From contig JAPKXX010000044.1 in assembly GCA_026394595.1 (NCBI GenBank), positions 1 through 35,623 on the forward strand: a DNA stretch of 35,623 bases, given 5' to 3'. The notes beneath the pieces were generated by a model. That model searched no databases. It had not been told where the DNA came from and was given only the letters and a program-made list of their open reading frames with translations. Made by a program: the position numbers and the translations under genes. This DNA comes from Methanoregula sp. Lineage in GTDB: Archaea > Halobacteriota > Methanomicrobia > Methanomicrobiales > Methanospirillaceae. Position 1 is the stretch's first letter. Each line of letters opens with the position of its first letter. Below are positions 18,693-28,195 of the stretch, one piece after another.

Positions 18693-19169
18693 TTACATAT
18701 TTTTTAATGCAACAAGATCTTTTACCCCGACCAGCTTCCAGACCAGTGATCGCTCCTCCTGAGCGATTGCTGCCGGGGGGTCTTCCGGAGAATGCCCGAG
18801 AGCCGCAAGGATGTTGCAGGATAGGTCCCGGTCAACGATCATATCGACAAATTTTTCGCGTATCATCTTTTTCTCAATCGAGTCCTGAACTTCCTCCAAA
18901 TAACCCTGAAGCGTGACAAACATGAATGACGAGAGATCTTTTGAATAACGTTCGACCTCCACAGATACGTACGGGCTTTTTCTGAAATATTCAAGTTTTT
19001 TCCCGTATTTTGTTGAGAGGAAATACAGGAAGGACCCGTCAAAGACATAAAGGAACGGTGCGATATAGGGGTATTTTTCTCCCTGAAAAGCAATACGGCA
19101 AATATAACCTTTATCGATCAACCGGTCGTACTCTTTTTTTTCCATCCGCGGGATCTTCACAATGTCCAT
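18693..19169 (-). CDS. Pyridoxamine 5'-phosphate oxidase-like flavin-binding (NimA-type) protein
   Basis: IPRMEKKEYDRLIDKGYICRIAFQGEKYPYIAPFLYVFDGSFLYFLSTKYGKKLEYFRKSPYVSVEVE. Confidence 0.75.
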   Translation of the reverse strand: MDIVKIPRMEKKEYDRLIDKGYICRIAFQGEKYPYIAPFLYVFDGSFLYFLSTKYGKKLEYFRKSPYVSVEVERYSKDLSSFMFVTLQGYLEEVQDSIEKKMIREKFVDMIVDRDLSCNILAALGHSPEDPPAAIAQEERSLVWKLVGVKDLVALKNM

Positions 19170-19240
19170 GGGTATACACGATCTGATGTGAACGGGAGAT
19201 AATAAAACTTATTAATTATCTTTTGGCCAGATACCCACAA

Positions 19241-19864
19241 TTAAAGAAGTTTTTCTACAGGGAAACCTGCACGCTTCCATGCCTGCATCCCTCCAAGCAT
19301 GTTGGTGATGTGATGGAACCGGTTCTTCGCAAGGTAGCTTGCCGCAAGGCTCCCCTTCCATCCTGCATCACAATAAACAACAATAGGTTCATTCCGTGGA
19401 ATTTCTGCTAGGGTTTTTGGTAATTCGCCCACATAGATATGGTGCGCCCCGTGAATGTATCCGATTTCGCGATAATTCCTGATGTCCCGTACATCGAGAA
19501 TGAACGGTGATTCTTCCTGCAAACGTTCCTTAAGCTGCTATACTGAACATGCGCCAATCATCCCGATTTCCTGCGCGCCTCTTGACCATATGGGAAATCC
19601 CCCGGCAAGGTAGCCAATAATATTGTCATACCCAAGCCGTACAAGACTCCGCACAACCGTTTCGAGCCCGAGATTGAAGTCATCGACAAGAATTATAGGT
19701 TGATCATAGGTTAGGAACCAGCCGGCAAAAGTAGGAATGCCATCCCGCCAGATCGAAAGGCTTTGTGGAATATGCCCTGCTGCAAAAGCAGTCGGAGACC
19801 TGATGTCAATCACCTGTGCACTTGTATTTATAAGGTCACGAACCTGTGCAATTCCCAATGGCAT
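19241..19864 (-). pseudogene. Tandem rhodanese-domain protein split by an in-frame TAG
   Basis: ...YLAGGFPIWSRGAQEIGMIGACSV TAG QLKERLQEESPFILDVRDIRNYREIGYIHGAHHIYVGELPKTLAEIPRNEPIVVYCDAGWKGSLAASYLAK. Both ORFs (19538-19864 and 19241-19522) are in one frame, interrupted only by the TAG at 19540-19538. Confidence 0.75.
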
Positions 19865-20147
19865 TACAGTCTTTCATTTAATTTGTATGGAATTTAACTC
19901 AATAGTGCGAACGGTTGAGTACTCGTAACACTATGGCACGTATCACCGTGGCACGGCATGTTCAATATTTTTTTTATTTAAACGGAATGTGGGGGATGTA
20001 AATGTATTAGGGGCAATTAGTGTTATTGTACAGTACACTACGCGAGGCTTTTTCAATCCAGACTCATTTTGCGGTTCTTTTCTATGCTATCTTTTTCGGT
20101 TTTTGCACAAACAATATACAGGCAACGCGCGCAGAATATTCACGTAT

Positions 20148-20462
20148 ATGAGTACCAGAACAGACACTGACAGAGCCAATGCAGGTATCTCCGGTGCCAA
20201 ACTGACAAAGGACGTGACCATCAAGGTGGATCCCGAGATGATCGTTCAATGCGAGACCGCTGGATTGTTTCACCGAGGACATCGAACAGCAACGTCACCG
20301 ACATTGTCGCAATGGTGTTACAACGAGATGGTGAAGGCAGCGGAAGAACAGAAGACAATACAGCTTATGAAAGAAATTGCAGCACTTGCAAAAAAGAACC
20401 GCGAAGACATACAGCTGGCAATATTCCTGCAGGAACAAAAAGAGAGAACGGATTTACCATAG
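20148..20462 (+). CDS. Small conserved-looking hypothetical protein (104 aa)
   Basis: MSTRTDTDRANAGISGAKLTKDVTIKVDPEMIVQCETAGLFHRGHRTATSPTLSQWCYNEMVKAAEEQ.... Polar C-terminal helix; the internal ATG at 20148 is a more plausible start than 19989. Confidence 0.5.
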   Translation: MSTRTDTDRANAGISGAKLTKDVTIKVDPEMIVQCETAGLFHRGHRTATSPTLSQWCYNEMVKAAEEQKTIQLMKEIAALAKKNREDIQLAIFLQEQKERTDLP

Positions 20463-20626
20463 AGCCGGTACAGAAGCAACAGACTCAACGGTAAACCTCA
20501 CCATTGCAATTCCTTAACCAGTTATAGCATATCATCCCAGATACCCCCATTGAAAGAACCCCCCCCCGTTTTATGATTGTGGGGCATCAGGAATGTTTTT
20601 AATATGCTGGATGGTAATACTCTTGC

Positions 20627-20755
20627 ATGGGATTCAAAGGAACCAAGAACCATTGTCAAGGTATCGCCAACAGATGCAAGCCACCGGTAATGAGCCGCCT
20701 CAAAACAATTTCAGGATTGATCCCGGTCGGCAGTTCAAGGCAGCGCGGGATATAG
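20627..20755 (+). CDS. Possible 42-aa small protein
   Basis: MGFKGTKNHCQGIANRCKPPVMSRLKTISGLIPVGSSRQRGI*. Basic, two Cys, not in the ORF track, no clear SD. Confidence 0.25.
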   Translation: MGFKGTKNHCQGIANRCKPPVMSRLKTISGLIPVGSSRQRGI

Positions 20756-20945
20756 ATCCTGACCAGGACTAATTGCAACCTTATTTTTATAAATTAAAAA
20801 TTTGTCAATGAATTGAAGCCCAACTGATGGATCTGGATGAAATTAATAATAGAAATCAACTAGGGATATGAACTTTTTAATTCATTCCTGTATCGGGAAT
20901 TGAACGCTTCCGCCGTATATAGGTTATGAAGCAGGAGTTGTTATC

Positions 20946-22295
20946 TCATTCACCGCGCATCAGGATGTTTTTTTGATTCGGATTCAATTGACGGTCTTTT
21001 ATAATATTATAGAGTTCGGACAGGCTCACCGGCTGGTATCTCACCACTTCCGCACTCACGTTAATCCGCCGTTTTTCAAAATTGATAAAGGGGTAGTCCG
21101 CAAGATCGTTGTTATGGTGATGCCCGTGGATCACCCATCCACTGAAATTGTCCGGGGCATCCGCGGGATTATGGATGAGCACAAAGCAATTTTCCTTATA
21201 CACCAGTGTCTCTGAATGTGTTTCTGCACTGGCACTCTCATCATGGTTGCCCTTGATCAGGGAAATCTTGCCATTCAACCGCTTGATGTATTCATATGGG
21301 CTCTTTGCATTCGGTCCATAACAAAGATCTCCGATATGGAAGACCCGGTCTTCTGGTTTTATCGTGTAATTCCAGTTTTTGATCAGCATCCGGTTCATCT
21401 CATCTACAGCGTCATGGGGGAACGGACGTGAACAGTACCGGATGATATTTGCGTGATCGAGATGGAGATCGGAAATGACAAAGATTTCAGGGTCATCTTT
21501 ATAATACGGATGAGTAAGTTCTATTGCGCTTTTTTTTCGGTACTTCTCTAAGGTTTTTTGCCATTCAAGGGCAGCATTGGTGATGCCTTGAGGGATCCAG
21601 TAATGTTGTATAAGGTCGTATTCTGCAATGATGGTGGCGCCTCTGACAATGGTGACTCGCAACCCATCCTCATTATAGAGGGGGTGCCGGGGCATTGTTT
21701 CACCACTACAATTTATTAATGACCTCAACGGGATATTCAGGTGAGAAGGAAATTCGGTCTTTTTTTCTGGGATCTGGGCGGGAATCTGTGACGGGTCCTT
21801 GAGGTATGCAAAAATCTGAATTGCTCTTGCACGGTCAAGCCTGTTGGCAATGGTAATATGGAACCATTTTTTGTGGGGGTCTTTATCCCACATATTGAAT
21901 GTTTCAGCAAGTTCGCCGACCGACGTTGCCACCGATTCTGTCAGGTCAGCAAGGGACCGCGTGGGAATGACCTTGTACGCTATAACCGCACCATTGAGCC
22001 CCTGATTCATATCATATCCATGGATCCGAAAAGGGATCGCGCCAAATGGTTTTGCAGCAGCTTCAACGGCTTTCATTAGGTCCTGAACGGGGATCTTATC
22101 TTTTAATGAAAATGGTCCAAAAAGTGTAATGTGTGGATGGTTTTCAACGAATTCTTCAATCCGAAACATCCGGACAATCTCGGCTATGATCTTTTTAATC
22201 CTCCATTTTGTTCTTCCCAGCCTAATCTCGACAAGGAACATATTCTCCGGAAATGTTTCAACCATGACAAAATTCCAGTGGAGTATTTTTTTCAA
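20946..22295 (-). CDS. Fusion protein: 2'-5' RNA ligase-like 2H phosphoesterase + calcineurin-like metallophosphoesterase
   Basis: Two HxTx motifs (HPHITLFGPF and WFHITIANR) in the N-terminal domain. C-terminal MPE motifs: VISDLHLDHANIIRYC, HIGDLCYG, LIKGNHDES, VIHGHHHN. Confidence 0.85.
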   Translation of the reverse strand: MKKILHWNFVMVETFPENMFLVEIRLGRTKWRIKKIIAEIVRMFRIEEFVENHPHITLFGPFSLKDKIPVQDLMKAVEAAAKPFGAIPFRIHGYDMNQGLNGAVIAYKVIPTRSLADLTESVATSVGELAETFNMWDKDPHKKWFHITIANRLDRARAIQIFAYLKDPSQIPAQIPEKKTEFPSHLNIPLRSLINCSGETMPRHPLYNEDGLRVTIVRGATIIAEYDLIQHYWIPQGITNAALEWQKTLEKYRKKSAIELTHPYYKDDPEIFVISDLHLDHANIIRYCSRPFPHDAVDEMNRMLIKNWNYTIKPEDRVFHIGDLCYGPNAKSPYEYIKRLNGKISLIKGNHDESASAETHSETLVYKENCFVLIHNPADAPDNFSGWVIHGHHHNNDLADYPFINFEKRRINVSAEVVRYQPVSLSELYNIIKDRQLNPNQKNILMRGE

Positions 22296-22594
22296 ACATG
22301 GTTAAATCTTCTCCAGATACCTTTTCTCTTGCCACGTCAGTCTTATAATAAATTATGAAGACTTCAAAATAAACCTGCACCCCGAAAGAGGAAAACAGGA
22401 TAATAAAACCATATTTATTGTTATTTATTGTTCATGATAAGTGTCGTAATGAATGCCAGAAAATGCAAAAAAAACTTTTTTTTAATTGAGTTGAAATTCC
22501 ACATTATTTTGCCATGAAAGTGGAAAAATAGAGGAATTTTATTTTCTCTCGTTATCAACAAAACCTTAATGAAAAAAGAAACAAAATAAAGATC

Positions 22595-23137
22595 ATGTTC
22601 GTTCCAACAAGGATTTTCTTCACCAAGGGTGTGGGAGTCCACAAAGACCGTCTTGCCTCTTTTGAACTTGCATTGCGCAAAGCCGGAATCGAGCGATGCA
22701 ATCTTGTGTATGTCTCGAGTATCTTTCCACCTAATTGTAAGGAGATTCCCACAGTTCAGGGATTAGAAACACTGAAATCCGGCGGGATCACCTATTGCGT
22801 AATGGCACGTAACGAGACGAACGAACCAAACCGGCTTGTATCCGCAGCTATCGGACTTGCCCTTCCCAAGGATGCGGAGGAGTACGGGTACCTTTCAGAA
22901 CATCATGCATTTGGTGAGACGAAAGAGAAGACCGGTGAATACGCAGAAGACCTTGCAGCGACGATGCTTGCCACGACTCTTGGTATCGAATTCGATCTGA
23001 ATGCGGCCTGGTCAGACAGAGAACAGATCTACAAAGCAAGTGGCAAGATCATTAAAACAAAACACGTATGCCAGTCCGCTGAAGGGGATAAGAACGGGCT
23101 CTGGACTACGGTTATTGCCGTTGCAGTATTTCTATAA
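22595..23137 (+). CDS. pdaD: Pyruvoyl-dependent arginine decarboxylase
   Basis: [48 protein letters not shown]. The Ser-Ser in YVSSIFPP matches the self-cleavage site pattern. Confidence 0.92.
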   Translation: MFVPTRIFFTKGVGVHKDRLASFELALRKAGIERCNLVYVSSIFPPNCKEIPTVQGLETLKSGGITYCVMARNETNEPNRLVSAAIGLALPKDAEEYGYLSEHHAFGETKEKTGEYAEDLAATMLATTLGIEFDLNAAWSDREQIYKASGKIIKTKHVCQSAEGDKNGLWTTVIAVAVFL

Positions 23138-23158
23138 TTTTTTGATTGGGAAAAACCA

Positions 23159-23914
23159 TCACATTTTTTCCATCGCAATAATCTTTTGTGAAAGCTCACG
23201 GACTGCCCTCTGCGCCGGACTATTCAGAGGGATTTTCGAGACCGGCGTTGCCGCGAGGTCAGCAGCTTCTACCAACGGGTCATCGGGGATGACTGCAATA
23301 GGAGTCTCATTCCCGAAGTCTACCGGTGCCGTTCCTGATTTATAACGGTTGAAGACGACATGTATCCGTTCGGGTGCAAGCCCGAGTGACGTAGCAATAT
23401 TTCGGATGCGTGTGACTGTGCGTAAGCCCCGTGCACCAGGATCACTCACAATGAGAAGGATATCCGGTATTCCGATTGTCCCCCGGCTGATGTGTTCCAT
23501 GCCCGCCTCTGTATCGATTACAATGAACCGGTACTCGCGCCCGAGCTGCTGCATGCATTCAGAGAGAAGATCGTTTGCAAAACAATAGCACCCGCTCCCT
23601 TCCGGGCGTCCCATCGCAAGGAGGTCAAACCCGTCTGACTCGACGAGCGCCTGCCGGAACCGGTACCTGATATAATCATGGCGGGACATACCAGCGGGAA
23701 TATTTTTTGTGAATGCGTCCTCCCTCATACTTCCAAGAGTTTCATGCACTTCCACACCAAGTGCCTCATGAAGGTTTGCATTCGGGTCTGCATCAACGCC
23801 AAGAATTGGTTTTTCTCCCGCTTCGACTAGTGAACGGATAAGGAGGGAACTGACAGTTGTCTTCCCTGTACCCCCTTTACCTGAAATGGCAATGGTAAAT
23901 GATTGATTTGAGAT
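23159..23914 (-). CDS. cooC: CooC-like P-loop ATPase; no canonical in-frame start codon
   Basis: Extending the frame upstream of the listed ORF gives ISNQSFTIAISGKGGTGKTTVSSLLIRSLVEAGEKPILGVDADPNANLHEALGVEVHETLGSMREDAF.... The upstream frame is closed by TAA with no ATG/GTG/TTG in between. Confidence 0.8.
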   Translation of the reverse strand: MSNQSFTIAISGKGGTGKTTVSSLLIRSLVEAGEKPILGVDADPNANLHEALGVEVHETLGSMREDAFTKNIPAGMSRHDYIRYRFRQALVESDGFDLLAMGRPEGSGCYCFANDLLSECMQQLGREYRFIVIDTEAGMEHISRGTIGIPDILLIVSDPGARGLRTVTRIRNIATSLGLAPERIHVVFNRYKSGTAPVDFGNETPIAVIPDDPLVEAADLAATPVSKIPLNSPAQRAVRELSQKIIAMEKM

Positions 23915-23918
23915 GGTT

Positions 23919-24962
23919 TCACCCTTGGAATTTTCTTATTCGAACTGAAATTTCTTCAGCCGCCTTCATGATTGCAATCGCCCCGTTACGGTCGGCAAAC
24001 CTTATCCCACAGCTCGGGGTGATCAGAGACTGCTGATCAAAAAGTGACTCAGAAATATGAGTACAGAGATCTGTTCGTATCGCGACATACCTTCCAAACA
24101 ACGAATCAATGGTTTCCTTTGAAAACAACTGGAAATCAGCAGGTACTATACCCCATGCAATAACACCGCCGCGTTCAAGATAACCGCAGATTGCATCGCT
24201 GTAAAGCAAAAATTCCTTTGCGGTAGCATAAGCATCGATTGAGAGAACAGAGGGATTCAGATCAATAACAAATTCCCAATCGGTATTCGAACAGCAGTGA
24301 ACCCCCAAACCCCCATCAACAATCGCAGCAATGTCCTGCCAGCCCGACCGGACTGTATCCCGGTCAATAGGCACTACTGAAGAACCGAGTAATGCGAGGT
24401 ATGGTTCATTCAAAATAACGAGCGTCTCCTTTACACCGGTTCTCTTCTGCATCTCCTTTTCACACCATCTGGCGCGCAGTGCTAGCAGTTTGGAAAGCAT
24501 ATCAGCTAGCTGGGTATCATAATATATGGGGCGTTTTTCGGCATCGACAACCTGCATGCCAAAGGTGACCGGACCTGTTACCTGACATTTGAGGATAGGG
24601 GCATTTGAGAGATCGTGCTTCATCATCTCGATAAAACCCGATGCATATTCTTCATGGAGTGCGTAGGGAGAGATGTTGCTCTCAAGGTAATCAGCAAAAA
24701 TTTTCTCTATTGCAGTAATGGTATCAGTGGTGCTGTCATATAGAATCCGGTCATCGCGTATAATTCTCCCTGGCATCTGTTCAGAATCATTGTATACGAT
24801 GCTTTCCAGCTGTCCGCGGTCCGGGAGCGTGGGAACGTAAGGAAAGTCGTAAAAGATCGAAAGGATATCTGAGCATGCCTGAACCGGATCGTTATGTGGT
24901 AACGCACCTACCCCTGTTGCGCCGGAATATGGGGGAGAGATCATCTGTGCCATGGGGGTCAC
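23919..24962 (-). CDS. UroD/MetE-superfamily protein, probable core (folate-independent) methionine synthase of the MesB/MesC type
   Basis: GVGALPHNDPVQACSDI; CQVTGPVTFG; LNEPYLALLG; candidate metal ligands GLGVHCCSNTDW and TPSCGIRF. Located in the corrinoid/ACS operon. Confidence 0.65.
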   Translation of the reverse strand: MTPMAQMISPPYSGATGVGALPHNDPVQACSDILSIFYDFPYVPTLPDRGQLESIVYNDSEQMPGRIIRDDRILYDSTTDTITAIEKIFADYLESNISPYALHEEYASGFIEMMKHDLSNAPILKCQVTGPVTFGMQVVDAEKRPIYYDTQLADMLSKLLALRARWCEKEMQKRTGVKETLVILNEPYLALLGSSVVPIDRDTVRSGWQDIAAIVDGGLGVHCCSNTDWEFVIDLNPSVLSIDAYATAKEFLLYSDAICGYLERGGVIAWGIVPADFQLFSKETIDSLFGRYVAIRTDLCTHISESLFDQQSLITPSCGIRFADRNGAIAIMKAAEEISVRIRKFQG

Positions 24963-26872
24963 TCCCTTTGTATGCGGCAGGCATCAAGCATTTTCTGAAC
25001 CTGTGGGAACAACGATAGATCAGTGTGGGGTAAAAAAGCACTGGAAGTGTACTCATCCATGAACGCGGGTTCTGCGTTCAGTTCAATATAGGCGATCTTT
25101 GAGGCAATCTCATCAAGGGTCTTTCGTTTCCGCCTGTTTATGAGGGCGATGTTTGCACCGGTCACGGCACCGTTACCGATGTTTTTGATTTGGTCATACG
25201 GGATTTCCGGTATGAGACCGATCGTTGTAGCATTCTTTTTATTCAGATAGTTACCGAACGCCCCGGCAAAATAGATAGTGGAGATGTCATGCCGGGATAT
25301 TCCGGCCTCCTTCATTAGCGTCACACAGGCAGCATGGACGGATGCCTTGCTCATAATCAGGTTTTTGATGTCATTTTCGGTAATTACGATATCCTTTCCT
25401 ATACCACTATCCTGTGCCCATGCAACTACAAACTCAGGGAAGTGAGAGGATGTCCGGATCCTCGGGTTGGTAATTCCGGTATTGATCCGCCCGTTCCTGT
25501 CAATGACGCAGGTCGAGAGCAGCTCCGCGAGCAGGTCAATCAATCCTGAACCCGTAATACCCCTTGGTTTAATACCATTGATCGTACTGAATACCGGGGT
25601 GAGTGTTTCAGGGTCAATCGTGATCTTATCTATCGCACCAGGGTTTGCCCGCATCCCAAAAAGGACTTCTCCTCCTTCAAGTGCCGGTCCGGCAGCACCA
25701 GCACAGGAAAACATCCAATCCTTATTGCCAAGCACGACTTCAAAGTTTGTTCCGATATCAATTAACAGGGAAACCCCGTCACTCTCACTCATACCGCAGG
25801 AAAGAATATCAGCAATGATATCCCCTCCGATAAAGTCGCTTACGGCAGGAAATGCAAAGACTCCGCCGTTCGGGTTGCATGCAATTCCCAGCCTGTTCGC
25901 AGCAACTGAAAGTGCCCGACGCACGACCGGTACGTACGGCTCGGCAATCATATATGCCGGATCGATACCGAGAAGCATATGTGTCATTACCGTATTCCCT
26001 GCGACAACAACCTCATAAATGTCATCGCGGTCAATTCCCGCGGTGTTTGAAGCGGTGGTAAGTGCGGTGTTGATACTTTCAGCGGCAAGTGCCTGGAGTT
26101 TTGAGAGTCCGTTCTTTCGTGCAAAATTAACGCGTGCGAGAATATCCTCACCACAGCTGATCTGCTTGTTGTAATTTGAAGCGACCCCGACTACTTTGCC
26201 GGAAACAAGATCCCAGAGATATACAACCACCGTTGTCGAACCAAGATCAATTGCAGCGCCGTAGAGCCGTTTTGAAGTGTCATTCTCCTGCAGATCGATT
26301 AACCGGTAACCTCCCGGGACAAGGGCAATGGTACCGGTCACTTTCCAGTCGGAATGGCGCAGCATTGTAGGGATTTCCCGCAGCGTTTCCAGCGGGGCGT
26401 ACATTTTCTCGGCAACCGGTCCGCCGCTTTTCTGTATCCCCCAGAGAAGCCTCGAGAGATCAGGAGAGGGGTTGGCGAGGGTCGGGGGTTCGAGCTCGAC
26501 ATAATATTTCCTGACTGAAGGATGGAATTCTATCTCGGTTTCCAGCCCTTCAATTAAGATCTTCTGTTCCTGGATCATGGTGCTCTCGGGAATAAAGACT
26601 AAAAGATCACCCTGCACACTTGTCGCGCAGGCAAGACAGGCACCATTCTTAAGTTCCTCCTCAGTAAAAAAACGCGAGTGCTTCTGCTGGTCAAATTCTG
26701 TTTTTCCCGATTGGACAAAGACGACGCATTTCCCGCATTTCCCCAGTCCCCCGCAAACGACATTGATGTTCAGCCCGGCATGTTGGGCGGCGTCGAGAAT
26801 CGTAGTCCCCCGATCCACGTCAATCTTACGGTAACTGGGAAGGAAGGTTATGGAGCGCATCATTTCTTCCAC
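24959..26872 (-). CDS. RACo/AcsV-like reductive activator of the corrinoid iron-sulfur protein (2Fe-2S + ASKHA, DUF4445)
   Basis: CGGLGKCGKCVVFVQSG...CLAC (2Fe-2S domain); YGAAIDLGSTTVVVYLWDL; LLIDIGTNFEVVLG; CAGAAGPALEGG. Confidence 0.88.
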   Translation of the reverse strand: MEEMMRSITFLPSYRKIDVDRGTTILDAAQHAGLNINVVCGGLGKCGKCVVFVQSGKTEFDQQKHSRFFTEEELKNGACLACATSVQGDLLVFIPESTMIQEQKILIEGLETEIEFHPSVRKYYVELEPPTLANPSPDLSRLLWGIQKSGGPVAEKMYAPLETLREIPTMLRHSDWKVTGTIALVPGGYRLIDLQENDTSKRLYGAAIDLGSTTVVVYLWDLVSGKVVGVASNYNKQISCGEDILARVNFARKNGLSKLQALAAESINTALTTASNTAGIDRDDIYEVVVAGNTVMTHMLLGIDPAYMIAEPYVPVVRRALSVAANRLGIACNPNGGVFAFPAVSDFIGGDIIADILSCGMSESDGVSLLIDIGTNFEVVLGNKDWMFSCAGAAGPALEGGEVLFGMRANPGAIDKITIDPETLTPVFSTINGIKPRGITGSGLIDLLAELLSTCVIDRNGRINTGITNPRIRTSSHFPEFVVAWAQDSGIGKDIVITENDIKNLIMSKASVHAACVTLMKEAGISRHDISTIYFAGAFGNYLNKKNATTIGLIPEIPYDQIKNIGNGAVTGANIALINRRKRKTLDEIASKIAYIELNAEPAFMDEYTSSAFLPHTDLSLFPQVQKMLDACRIQRE

Positions 26873-28194
26873 TCCTCATTTAAAAATTCCCCAATCTCTG
26901 CAGCATCGCGCGGACCAACGAGCACCTTCCACCCAGTCGCCTCCTCGATACGGCCGGAGAGGGGTGCCGCATAGCCCGGGATAATCAGACTGCGGTGGGA
27001 CACCTCGCTCTCGACGCCGAACTTAATTAACGAGTCGCGTACGAGGATTTCATTGAGTTTGCCGGCAGCAACTGCGGTGAGAACCGATAATCCTTCCGTA
27101 TCAACTATCAGCATGAAACAGGGTATGCGGGTTGATTCAAGGTAACCCTCGAGAGTGAAAAACGTGAGCGAAAAGTTCACGGTCATGAGCACTGGTGCAT
27201 CTTTACCGGGTGTTCCGACACGGTACAGACCAGGGTTCATCTGGATAGGTTTCTGGGGATCGGTATACACATTCTGCCGAAGTGTGAGGGCTGCCTTTGC
27301 TGAAGATGGTAAAAGGGGGTTGGTTACGATAACCGAGGCGTATTTTAGGATACCGATTACAATCCCTGCGTCCTGCATCCCACCAGCAGTTGCATCAAAG
27401 TATACCGGATACCCGAGATCAGGGGCTGTCCGGGTAATGGCGAGCTGCCGGATCTCCGTTGAAAGGCTAATAAAATCACGCAGAGATGCAGGTGACAAGT
27501 CCATGACCAGATCCTGTACTCCTTCTGCAGTACAGTCTTTTGCCAGTTGCCCTAGTTCATCCAGATGCCGGGCTTTTATTACGAGCGGGCAGCCATGCTG
27601 TTTTGCAACTGCACACATCCCTTTGAAATTTTTATTTGTCGCTGCATGGATGAGGGGACGGTAGGTTCCGCAATGGGCGAGTGCAGCAGTAAGAGCATCT
27701 GCACTGGAGGATATGAGAACAAGGGGCAGGTCTGCCATCTTTTCAACCGTTTCAACACTTTTTGCAAAGGTATCGGCAGAATTACTTGTGTTCTCGATTG
27801 CTATTCCATTAAACCGCAGATCTGCACCGACCCTTATGAACGATTCATCCCTCACTCTTTTTGTTACCGATGCAATCTCATCGGGTATTTGGGCATCAGA
27901 CACCTTGAACAGGATTCCCGGGGGATGGTAGAACGTCTTCTCATGCCTATAGAGTACAAACTCTTCGCCAACCGCAAATGACCGTTCACCCACACCGATC
28001 CTGACAAGGCGGATAGGTGGCCGGGTGGTTGCACCCAGTACGGTTTTTGACGTGTCGTCAAGGTACGGGCAAAGGTCGACATCTGCTTTACCGCCAGCAA
28101 GTTTCATGGCAAAGGTAAGACAAGTTGGATCCCCGCACTCCTTGCAGTTCTTTTTTGGCAGGAGTTTGTAGATATCCAGTGCTTTGAGTGCCAT
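26860..28194 (-). CDS. acsC: Corrinoid iron-sulfur protein large subunit (AcsC/CdhE)
   Basis: ALDIYKLLPKKNCKECGDPTCLTFAMKLAGGKADVDLCPYL; VLMTVNFSLTFFTLEGYLE. Confidence 0.93.
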   Translation of the reverse strand: MALKALDIYKLLPKKNCKECGDPTCLTFAMKLAGGKADVDLCPYLDDTSKTVLGATTRPPIRLVRIGVGERSFAVGEEFVLYRHEKTFYHPPGILFKVSDAQIPDEIASVTKRVRDESFIRVGADLRFNGIAIENTSNSADTFAKSVETVEKMADLPLVLISSSADALTAALAHCGTYRPLIHAATNKNFKGMCAVAKQHGCPLVIKARHLDELGQLAKDCTAEGVQDLVMDLSPASLRDFISLSTEIRQLAITRTAPDLGYPVYFDATAGGMQDAGIVIGILKYASVIVTNPLLPSSAKAALTLRQNVYTDPQKPIQMNPGLYRVGTPGKDAPVLMTVNFSLTFFTLEGYLESTRIPCFMLIVDTEGLSVLTAVAAGKLNEILVRDSLIKFGVESEVSHRSLIIPGYAAPLSGRIEEATGWKVLVGPRDAAEIGEFLNEEWKK

Positions 28195-28195
28195 G

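Noticed and set aside
19538-19540. Pyrrolysine decoding of the in-frame TAG codons
   Set aside because: Pyl systems are known mainly from Methanosarcinaceae, Methanomassiliicoccales and a few others, and no pyl genes are in this window. Simple pseudogenisation is more economical, although a genome-wide pylTS search would settle it.
20559-20567. Run of nine C's as a phase-variation tract
   Set aside because: It lies in a non-coding gap with no ORF whose frame it would switch; could equally be a sequencing-difficult homopolymer.
25467-26018. 183-aa plus-strand ORF antisense to the RACo-like gene
   Set aside because: Shadow ORF of a well supported gene; no domain recognised.
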